Source: Ruegeria lacuscaerulensis ITI-1157 (GTDB lineage Bacteria > Pseudomonadota > Alphaproteobacteria > Rhodobacterales > Rhodobacteraceae). From it: a stretch of 64,000 nt of DNA. A program made the translations under genes and the position numbers. Below, in pieces: positions 1 through 6,099 of the stretch; within the stretch, counting starts at the first letter, position 1; every line of letters starts with the position of its first letter. Location of the stretch: contig GG704596.1 of the NCBI GenBank assembly GCA_000161775.1, forward strand, positions 2,808,646 to 2,872,645, written 5' to 3'. The notes beneath the pieces are model-generated. The model made no database searches. It was not told where the DNA came from and saw only the letters and a program-made list of their open reading frames with translations.

Positions 1-311
1 ACCCGATGATGGCCTACAACCTGCTGCAGTCGATCCAGCTTTTGGGCGACGCGACCGACAGCTTTACCGAGCGTATGCTGCTGGGCATCAAGGCCAACGA
101 GGCGCGCATCGACAAGCTGATGAAGGAATCGTTGATGCTGGTGACCGCCTTGGCCCCCACCATCGGCTATGACAACGCCACCACAGTTGCCAAAACCGCG
201 CACAAGAACGGCACCACGCGGGAGGAAGAGGCCATCAAGCTGGGCTTCGTCGACGAGGCAACCTTTGACGCCGTCGTGCGCCCCGAACAGATGATCGGAC
301 CCAAGGACTGA
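1..311 (+). CDS. fumC: Class II fumarase FumC, C-terminal part (5' end outside window)
   Basis: This is the last 102 residues or so of a class II (iron-independent) fumarate hydratase, which interconverts fumarate and malate in the TCA cycle. The visible part matches the FumC C-terminal domain: the helix with [16 protein letters not shown], then [17 protein letters not shown], the segment [21 protein letters not shown], and the closing [22 protein letters not shown]. The reading frame is open to the window edge, so the start lies upstream. Its TGA overlaps the ATG of the next gene by one base (TGATG), so the two small downstream genes are probably co-translated with it. Assignment is secure because these C-terminal motifs are highly conserved. 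Confidence 0.95.
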   Translation, partial: PMMAYNLLQSIQLLGDATDSFTERMLLGIKANEARIDKLMKESLMLVTALAPTIGYDNATTVAKTAHKNGTTREEEAIKLGFVDEATFDAVVRPEQMIGPKD

Positions 312-487
312 TGGGCAAGCCGGTCAATCTGAACCGGTATCGCAAGGAAAAGGCGCGGGCCGAGAAAAAGGCCCGCGCCGACCGGAACGCGGCGGCGTTC
401 GGGCGCAGCAAGGCGGAAAAGCAGCTGGACAAGGCCCGCGCCGACAAAACCCGCCGCGATCTGGACAATCACGAGCTGGATGAATGA
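311..487 (+). CDS. DUF4169 family small basic protein
   Basis: A 58-residue, very basic, Lys/Arg/Ala-rich protein that begins [21 protein letters not shown] and ends in a short acidic tail (LDNHELDE). Sequence and position match the DUF4169 family, which in Rhodobacterales is found directly behind fumC. No function is established. The composition predicts one long charged helix and no membrane segment. The start overlaps the fumC stop (TGATG), and the stop overlaps the next ATG (ATGA), so all three genes look translationally coupled. Nucleic-acid or ribosome binding would fit the charge but is speculation. Confidence 0.8.
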   Translation: MGKPVNLNRYRKEKARAEKKARADRNAAAFGRSKAEKQLDKARADKTRRDLDNHELDE

Positions 488-714
488 GCGGCCCGCCCGT
501 CAAACGCTCGCTGACCCTCAAGGGGCACCGAACATCGGTCTCGCTCGAGGATGAGTTCTGGCAGGCGTTCCGAGAGATAGCCAAGGCAAAAGGTTTGCCG
601 ATCAATGTCTTGGCCTCGGAAATTGATATGGCACGCGACCCCGAGACCGGGTTGGCCTCGGCCATTCGCGTCTTTGTTCTGAACTGGTACCGGTCACCCG
701 ATCGCAACCCTTGA
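484..714 (+). CDS. Ribbon-helix-helix domain protein
   Basis: A 76-residue protein with a ribbon-helix-helix fold typical of the short RHH_4-type family: a beta-strand with RTSVSLEDEFW followed by two helices (AFREIAKAKGLPINVLASEIDMAR and a C-terminal helix ending in RVFVLNWYR). Such proteins usually bind DNA as dimers, often as antitoxins or small repressors. No toxin-like partner is present; the neighbours are DUF4169 and fumC. The start overlaps the preceding stop by four bases (ATGA). Whether it regulates fumC or acts elsewhere cannot be told from the sequence. Confidence 0.8.
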   Translation: MSGPPVKRSLTLKGHRTSVSLEDEFWQAFREIAKAKGLPINVLASEIDMARDPETGLASAIRVFVLNWYRSPDRNP

Positions 715-765
715 TCTGATCCCCGTTGGTGTCTAGGCTGACAGCGAACAAAAAGGGTACATTTG

Positions 766-1368
766 ATGCGCGATCTCGTAACCGGGCCGGATGGCCAACC
801 CCGATGCGGCTGGTGTCAGGCCGCGCCGGAGTTTTTCGAGTATCACGACAATGAATGGGGTTATCCGGTAGGTGACGACCAGCGCCTGTTCGAGAAGCTA
901 TGCCTTGAAAGCTTTCAGTCCGGCCTCAGCTGGCGCACCATTCTGGCCAAGCGGGAGAATTTCCGCAAAGCCTTTTCCGGCTTTGATTTCAACGTGATGT
1001 CCGGTTTTACTGATGCAGACGTTGAACGCCTGATGCAAGATGCCGGCATCATCCGCCATCGCGGCAAGATCGAGGCGGTGATCAACAACGCCCGCCGCGC
1101 GCAGGAGCTGGTGGCCGAAACCGGGTCGCTGGCGGCCTATGTCTGGCGGTTCGAGTCCAAGACCCCACCTGCGCCGCAGACGGCCTCGACTTCGCCCGAG
1201 TCGGTCGCAATGTCCAAGGATCTGAAAAAGCGCGGGTGGAAATTTGTCGGCCCCACCACGGTGTTTGCCTTCATGCAGGCGATGGGCCTGGTGAATGACC
1301 ACGCCACCGGCTGCGCCATGCGCGAAAAAGCGGCGCAGATGCGCCGCTCGTTCATCAAACCGGTCTGA
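766..1368 (+). CDS. tag: DNA-3-methyladenine glycosylase I
   Basis: A 200-residue Tag-type glycosylase that removes 3-methyladenine from alkylated DNA, starting base excision repair. Visible family features are the N-terminal CGWC (residues 14-17) with the nearby EYHDNEWGYP, the LCLESFQSGLSWRTIL helix, and the C-terminal NDHATGC; together these supply the Cys/His residues of the structural zinc site. Length is normal for the family. The ATG at 766 follows an AAAAGGG ribosome-binding stretch; an in-frame TTG lies directly before it but is less likely. The gene converges on fda, and the two stop codons lie in a single 18-bp palindrome. Confidence 0.95.
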   Translation: MRDLVTGPDGQPRCGWCQAAPEFFEYHDNEWGYPVGDDQRLFEKLCLESFQSGLSWRTILAKRENFRKAFSGFDFNVMSGFTDADVERLMQDAGIIRHRGKIEAVINNARRAQELVAETGSLAAYVWRFESKTPPAPQTASTSPESVAMSKDLKKRGWKFVGPTTVFAFMQAMGLVNDHATGCAMREKAAQMRRSFIKPV

Positions 1369-1378
1369 GCTCAGACCG
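1361..1378. terminator. 18-bp perfect palindrome spanning both stop codons of tag and fda
   Basis: CGGTCTGAGCTCAGACCG is its own reverse complement and contains the TGA of tag and, on the other strand, the TGA of fda. As RNA from either strand it can fold into a 7-bp stem with an AGCT loop. There is no U-run on either side, so efficient intrinsic termination is uncertain. Confidence 0.45.
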
Positions 1379-2252
1379 AGGCGCGGTAGATCTTGTCGAT
1401 GTTGTTGCCCAGGGCCGCGTTGAACTCGGCATCCGACTGCTGTTTCGACAGCCCCTCGGTCAGCGCGCGCGAGAAAGAGGCGATCATCTTGCCGTTCTGC
1501 GCCAGCAGGTCACAGGCCTCGTCGGTCGAATAGCCGCCCGACAGCGCCACAACCCGCAGAACACGCGGATGATCGGCGGCCTCGTCATAGAGGTTGGCCT
1601 TGCTGGGCAGGGTCAGCTTCAGCATGACATCCTGCCCCTCGCCCAACTCGTCGAGGTTCTTGAGGATTTCGGATTTCAGGATCTCTTCCGCTTCGGCCTT
1701 GGTGTCCGACTTGATGTTCACCTCGGGCTCGATGATCGGAACCATGCCAGCGGCGATCACCTCGCGGGCCACGTCGAATTGCTGTTTCACCACGGCGGCA
1801 ATGCCCTCGGCATTGGCCTCGTGGATGACCGAGCGTTCCTTGGTGCCGAACACACCTTCTGCCTTGGCCAGAGTCTCGGCCAGGCCCGGGATAGGTTTCA
1901 TCAGCTGCACGCCGTTGGCGGTGTCCTCCAGCCCCTTGTCGATCTTGAGGAACGGCACGATGCCTTTGACCGACCACAGGTAATCGGCCACCTTGCGACC
2001 GTCGATTTCCTCGCCCAGCGTGCGTTCGAACAGGATCGCGCCGATCACCTTGTCGCGCGTGAAGTCGTCGGCCAGGATGATCCGGGCGCGCATCTTCTGG
2101 ATCTCGGCAAACATTTCCTCGTCCGAGCCATAGTCGGACGGCTGCACCCCGTACAGCGCCAGCGCCTTGGGCGTCGAGCCACCGCTCTGATCCAGAGCCG
2201 CTATGAAACCCGCACCGTTGATCATCTGTTCGCGCTGTTCAGCCTTGGACAT
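1371..2252 (-). CDS. fda: Fructose-bisphosphate aldolase, class I
   Basis: A 293-residue Schiff-base aldolase of the bacterial class I type; it cleaves fructose 1,6-bisphosphate to dihydroxyacetone phosphate and glyceraldehyde 3-phosphate and works in reverse in gluconeogenesis. Recognisable segments are GFIAALDQSGGSTPKAL near the N-terminus, VPFLKIDKGL, MVPIIEPEVNIKSD and the lysine in VMLKLTLPSKAN, the likely Schiff-base region. Length agrees with the family. An operator-like GCGCTAAC element at 2325-2336 lies about 70 bp upstream of the start and resembles sites before both gap genes in this window, which suggests common control of glycolytic genes. Confidence 0.93.
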   Translation of the reverse strand: MSKAEQREQMINGAGFIAALDQSGGSTPKALALYGVQPSDYGSDEEMFAEIQKMRARIILADDFTRDKVIGAILFERTLGEEIDGRKVADYLWSVKGIVPFLKIDKGLEDTANGVQLMKPIPGLAETLAKAEGVFGTKERSVIHEANAEGIAAVVKQQFDVAREVIAAGMVPIIEPEVNIKSDTKAEAEEILKSEILKNLDELGEGQDVMLKLTLPSKANLYDEAADHPRVLRVVALSGGYSTDEACDLLAQNGKMIASFSRALTEGLSKQQSDAEFNAALGNNIDKIYRASV

Positions 2253-2324
2253 GACACTTTCCCGTTCAGTAATGATTCCGCTTTTCCAACCGCATACAGC
2301 ATGGCGCGGGGCGATGATAGTTTG

Positions 2325-2336
2325 TTAGCGCTCAAC
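2325..2336 (-). promoter_or_regulatory. Operator-like GCGCTAAC element upstream of fda
   Basis: On the minus strand this reads TTGAGCGCTAAC, 73 bp upstream of the fda start and overlapping the P450 stop codon. It matches the motif found before gap1 (TTTGCGCTAAC) and gap2 (GTTAGCGCTAAC). LacI-type regulators bind such palindromes. It is less symmetric than the gap2 copy. Confidence 0.45.
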
Positions 2337-3674
2337 CACGCGCAGCCAGATTCCCTCGCGCGACCGGACCGTCAGATGCGCCACTGGGACCGGGGTGCGG
2401 CCCTCAACAGGTTCGAACCGATACCGCCGCAGCAGGGTCGACAGGATCAGCGGCCCCTCGACCATCGCAAACCCCGCCCCGGTGCAGACGCGCGGCCCGG
2501 CCGAAAATGGAATGAAGGCCGCCCGCTGGCAGGCTTTGCCGTTTTCGGTCGCCCAGCGGGCCGGGTCAAAGCTGTCGGGGTCCTCCCACAGCCGTTCATG
2601 TCGGTGCAGGTGCCACGGGCTGAGCACGATCTGCGCGCCCTTGGGCACGTCGCGGTCGCGGAAACGTTCTGGGCATGTGGCCTCGCGCACCATCATCGGC
2701 ACCGGGGGATAGAGGCGCAGCGCCTCGCGGAACACATCCCGGCTGAGCTTGAGGCGGGACATGCTGCCAAAACTGATTTCATCCTGCGCGCGGGCTTCCT
2801 CGGCCACGCGGTCCTGCCAGTCAGGATAGGCGGCCATCAGATACAGCGTCCAGGCCAGGGCCGAGGCGCTGGTCTCGTGCCCGGCCAGAAAGAAGATGGC
2901 CACCTGATCGATCATCTCATCGGTATCGAAACACTGCCCGGTCAGGGGGTCGGGCGTGGTCATGATCTTGGTGGCCAGATCGTTTGGCGCAGTGCCGGCG
3001 GCAATCTGCGCGGCCCGCTCGCGGGTCAGGCGGGCGATCAAGGCGCGGATTTCGGTCGCCGCACGGCGGGTCTTGCGCGCGTGGAACCGGGGCACCCAGC
3101 CGGGCAGCGGCACGAAAGCCGCAAGGTTCAGCAAAGGTTGCTGCCGCTGATAGGCGCGGAACTTCTCGAACACCTGCGCGGCGATTTCGTGCTCGATCGG
3201 CACCGAGAACAAGGTGCGAAAGATCACGTCGGCGGCGGCATGGCTGGTGACCTCCTCGATCTCGACCGGCACGCCTGTCCTGTCGCGCAGGCGATCGGCA
3301 CAAGCCTCGGCCGAGGCCAGCATCGCGGGAAAGGTCTGTTTCAGCCGTCCGCCCTCGAAGGCCGGGTCGATGATGCGGCGCTGGCGCTCCCAGGTTGCGC
3401 CGTTGGTCAGGAATACCGATTGGCCCAGCAAGGGCCGCAGGCCTTCGCTGATCCGGCCGGATTTCGGGAAATCCTGGGGGCGGTGTTTCAGAACCCGGTC
3501 GATCAGCTCGGGCTGGTTGATCAGGTAGGACCGGAAGAAAGGGGTACGGAACTCGGCCATCCAGGCGCGGTACAGGCGTTGCGGCTGGGCCGACAAGATG
3601 TCGCGTCGAAACAGGCGCAGGTATTGCCACAGCGATACCTTGTTCGGTCTGGCGGGTGGCTTGGGCGGGGTCAT
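2325..3674 (-). CDS. Cytochrome P450
   Basis: A 449-residue soluble bacterial P450, a haem-thiolate monooxygenase. All hallmark motifs are visible: the I-helix oxygen-binding AGHETS (about 264-269), the K-helix ExxR as EALR (317-320), the PERF-like FDPARW region, and the haem loop FSAGPRVCTG with the thiolate Cys at 397. No signal peptide or N-terminal anchor is seen. The start codon overlaps the stop of the upstream hydrolase-like gene by four bases, so the two are a tightly coupled pair. No ferredoxin or reductase gene is adjacent, so the redox partner must be encoded elsewhere. The substrate is unknown. Confidence 0.92.
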   Translation of the reverse strand: MTPPKPPARPNKVSLWQYLRLFRRDILSAQPQRLYRAWMAEFRTPFFRSYLINQPELIDRVLKHRPQDFPKSGRISEGLRPLLGQSVFLTNGATWERQRRIIDPAFEGGRLKQTFPAMLASAEACADRLRDRTGVPVEIEEVTSHAAADVIFRTLFSVPIEHEIAAQVFEKFRAYQRQQPLLNLAAFVPLPGWVPRFHARKTRRAATEIRALIARLTRERAAQIAAGTAPNDLATKIMTTPDPLTGQCFDTDEMIDQVAIFFLAGHETSASALAWTLYLMAAYPDWQDRVAEEARAQDEISFGSMSRLKLSRDVFREALRLYPPVPMMVREATCPERFRDRDVPKGAQIVLSPWHLHRHERLWEDPDSFDPARWATENGKACQRAAFIPFSAGPRVCTGAGFAMVEGPLILSTLLRRYRFEPVEGRTPVPVAHLTVRSREGIWLRVVER

Positions 3675-4885
3675 GCGCGCACCGTTCGGTATTTGGACGC
3701 CGCCCGCTCGATCCGCGATTTCGACGGCGCGCGCCCGGCGAACCGTGCGCCCAGTGTCAGCGGCCCGGCGGTGATGCGGAAATAGTCATAGTCGCCCGGC
3801 CGATCAAAGGCGCAAAGATACTGGAAATGCAGACGGAAAAACCGCCAACGCAGCGCGGCCCAGCGTTCGGGCGACAGGGTTTGCGTGAAGGCGGCCGACA
3901 GAACCAGCGGCCAGCGTTTGCCCGGCCCGGCAACCCCGCTGACGGCCACCGGATCACATAGGGCAAACGCGCAGCCATCCCCGGGTGCCGAGACATCGAC
4001 CCATGTCAACTGCTCGGTCTGCGACAGCAATTGCAGGTCGGACCGCAACCGGTCGGCCCTCGGCAGGAATGACACCATCGGCACCACCTGCCCCAATGTC
4101 AGGAACGACAGGGCCGGGCCATCCGGCGGCACCTCGCCCCGCCGCAGCAGGTCGGCCAGAACCGAGACCCCGAGATGGGCGCCGGAACTGTGGCCCACCA
4201 CCAGAACCTCATCGACCGGCGAATGCAGCGCCGCCGCGATCAAGGCGCGGAATTCATCCAACCGGGCCTGCAACTCGGGCGGCGTTTCCCCCCTCAGCCG
4301 CGCTGAATAGGCATAATCGTGCATCAGGTAATAGGCGAACAGGCGGTTGTCGATCTTGCGGAACCAAAGCATCGCGGCCACCGACACAGCCACCGCGGGC
4401 AGCACCGCCAACGCTCCGACCCAAGGGAACAGCAGCGCCACGAGCCCCCAACCCAGCGCCACCCCCACCGCCAACTGCCCCAGCAACATCGCCACCGGAT
4501 AGAGTGCGGCGATCACCGGCCCCTTGCGCAGGCGCATCAGCCGCCACAGCGTGCCGGTCGAGATGTAGATCCACGCCGTGCGCAGCAACTGCCAATAGGT
4601 CGCCGGGATCGAACTGTCCATGCTGTCGCGCACGATGTCGGACCAGACCAGAGCTTCGACATCCGTCTCCACTTCGGCCCCGTCCTGCTCCGACCGGACG
4701 TGCCAGCCATAGGGGCCATCGCCCGTCTTGGCCGAGACCTCCAACCGATACCCGGAAATCGCTGACTGCGCGCGCCCTTCTGTCCGGTAGAGCTCGCGAT
4801 AGCGGCGGGGATGGACGGGATCATAGCCGGGGATGTAGAACACCCGGCGTCGTTGTACCCCAGATTGCGGAACCTGACTGCTCAT
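3671..4885 (-). CDS. Membrane-anchored alpha/beta-hydrolase-like protein
   Basis: A 404-residue protein I do not recognise as a characterised family. It has an N-terminal soluble part beginning VFYIPGYDPVHPRRYRELY, two closely spaced hydrophobic segments at about 124-153 and 155-177, and a serine-hydrolase nucleophile elbow GHSSG at about 231-235 in VLVVGHSSGAHLGVSVL. The elbow lies after a beta-strand-like stretch, as expected for an alpha/beta hydrolase or lipase with membrane association. It overlaps the P450 gene by four bases and is presumably made with it. A joint role in lipid or hydrophobic-substrate modification is plausible but inferred from context only. Confidence 0.7.
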   Translation of the reverse strand: MSSQVPQSGVQRRRVFYIPGYDPVHPRRYRELYRTEGRAQSAISGYRLEVSAKTGDGPYGWHVRSEQDGAEVETDVEALVWSDIVRDSMDSSIPATYWQLLRTAWIYISTGTLWRLMRLRKGPVIAALYPVAMLLGQLAVGVALGWGLVALLFPWVGALAVLPAVAVSVAAMLWFRKIDNRLFAYYLMHDYAYSARLRGETPPELQARLDEFRALIAAALHSPVDEVLVVGHSSGAHLGVSVLADLLRRGEVPPDGPALSFLTLGQVVPMVSFLPRADRLRSDLQLLSQTEQLTWVDVSAPGDGCAFALCDPVAVSGVAGPGKRWPLVLSAAFTQTLSPERWAALRWRFFRLHFQYLCAFDRPGDYDYFRITAGPLTLGARFAGRAPSKSRIERAASKYRTVRA

Positions 4886-4963
4886 GACTTTGCCCTTGTT
4901 GCGAGCAGGTTAGCGCAGCGATGTGCCCAAGGTAAGGCCCGAAGGTCGCGACCGGGTGCCGCG

Positions 4964-5716
4964 TCAGCCCAGTGTAGCCAGCGCCGGGAAGGTCTCAAGC
5001 AGCCACCAGCTGAACTGGCTGAACAGGCCCGTCACCAGCATGATGCCGACGACCAGAAGCAATCCGCCCATGACCTTTTCGATCGTCCCCATATGCGGTT
5101 TCAACTTGTTCATCACCGACATCGACCGGTTCAGGAACATCGCAGCCAGCAGGAACGGTATGCCCAGTCCCGCAGCGTAGACGCCCAACAGCAGCGTACC
5201 CCGGGCCACCGAGGCCTCGGTGGCGGCCAGCGACAGGATCGCACCCAGCTGCGGGCCGATGCACGGAGTCCAGCCGAATGCGAAAGCCAGCCCCAAGATG
5301 TACGCCCCAAAGACCGAGCCGCCTGCATCCCCGGTCTCGACCCGCGCTTCGCGGTCCAGAATCGGAATGCGAAACACGTTCAGGAAGTGCAGGCCAAACA
5401 CGATCACCACCAGACCCGAAGCCTTGGCGAACAGTTCCTGGTTCTGCAGCACGAAGGCTCCAAAAGCCGAGGCCGTGAAGCCCAGCAGCAGGAACACCGT
5501 CGACAGCCCCAGCACGAAGAACAGCGCCGACAGGGTCGCCTTGCGCCGGGCCTGCGCTTGGTCCTGCATCTCGTGGATGGTGACGCCGCTCATATAGGCC
5601 AGATAGGGCGGCACGATCGGCAACACGCAAGGCGACAGAAAGCTGATCAACCCGCCGACCAGCGCGATGAACATGGCGGGCAGCAGCCCCGCGTCGATGA
5701 TATCGATTCCGAACAT
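4964..5716 (-). CDS. ccdA: Cytochrome c biogenesis protein CcdA
   Basis: A 250-residue polytopic inner-membrane protein of the CcdA/DsbD-beta family, which carries electrons from cytoplasmic thioredoxin to periplasmic thiol proteins needed for cytochrome c maturation. The paired cysteines are in FLSPCVLPIVPPYL near the N-terminus and GWTPCIGPQLGAIL in the second half. About six hydrophobic helices can be counted. I chose the ATG at 5716 (MFGIDIIDAG) because the longer frame adds only 12 polar residues before the first helix. It is divergent from tusA. The ccmE, ccmF and ccmH genes occur farther along in the same window. Confidence 0.9.
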   Translation of the reverse strand: MFGIDIIDAGLLPAMFIALVGGLISFLSPCVLPIVPPYLAYMSGVTIHEMQDQAQARRKATLSALFFVLGLSTVFLLLGFTASAFGAFVLQNQELFAKASGLVVIVFGLHFLNVFRIPILDREARVETGDAGGSVFGAYILGLAFAFGWTPCIGPQLGAILSLAATEASVARGTLLLGVYAAGLGIPFLLAAMFLNRSMSVMNKLKPHMGTIEKVMGGLLLVVGIMLVTGLFSQFSWWLLETFPALATLG

Positions 5717-5821
5717 GACACTGCAAATAGGGTATCCGAACGGCCGCGTCACGGGGCCATTCGGTCACATCCTCGTGGCTGCATGCTGGACAGAGCGCAT
5801 TGCGCCAAATATCTGAGATCC

Positions 5822-6055
5822 ATGACACAAGAAACCGAAACCCTGGATGCGCTGGGCCTGCTGTGCCCCCTGCCCGTTCTGAAAGCCCGGAAAAAGCTGA
5901 AATCCATGCCGGCGGGCTCTGTCCTGCGCTTGCTGGCCGATGATCCGGCCGCTGTCGTGGATGTCCCACATTTCTGCGCCGAAGCCGGTCACGAACTGAT
6001 CGCACAAGAAGACCTGTCCGAACATCAGGTTTACGTGATCAGAAAATCCGAATAA
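5822..6055 (+). CDS. tusA: TusA family sulfurtransferase
   Basis: A 77-residue TusA/SirA-type protein. The signature CPxP motif is LLCPLPVLKARK with the sulfur-carrying cysteine at residue 15. In the best known member the cysteine persulfide feeds sulfur to tRNA thiolation; paralogues also serve molybdenum cofactor and other sulfur trafficking, so the exact client here is not certain. Length is normal. The gene is divergent from ccdA, with about 105 bp between the starts for both promoters, and is followed by a hairpin shared with the convergent RNase E gene. Confidence 0.88.
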   Translation: MTQETETLDALGLLCPLPVLKARKKLKSMPAGSVLRLLADDPAAVVDVPHFCAEAGHELIAQEDLSEHQVYVIRKSE

Positions 6056-6069
6056 TGGCGTGAAAAGAA

Positions 6070-6092
6070 AAAGGCGGGCCAATCGGCCCGCC
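6070..6092. terminator. Intrinsic terminator between tusA and rne
   Basis: GGCGGGCC (6073-6080) and GGCCCGCC (6085-6092) form a perfect 8-bp stem with an AATC loop. Read leftwards, behind rne, it is followed by a T-rich tract (TTTTTCTTTT); read rightwards, behind tusA, only a short TGTTT follows. It is probably bidirectional but stronger for rne. Confidence 0.8.
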
Positions 6093-6099
6093 TGTTTGA

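Noticed and set aside
1569..3785. A long open frame on the plus strand opposite fda and the P450 gene (over 700 codons)
   Set aside because: It lies entirely antisense to two clear genes, has His/Gln/Arg/Gly-rich composition typical of high-GC shadow frames, and no recognisable domain.
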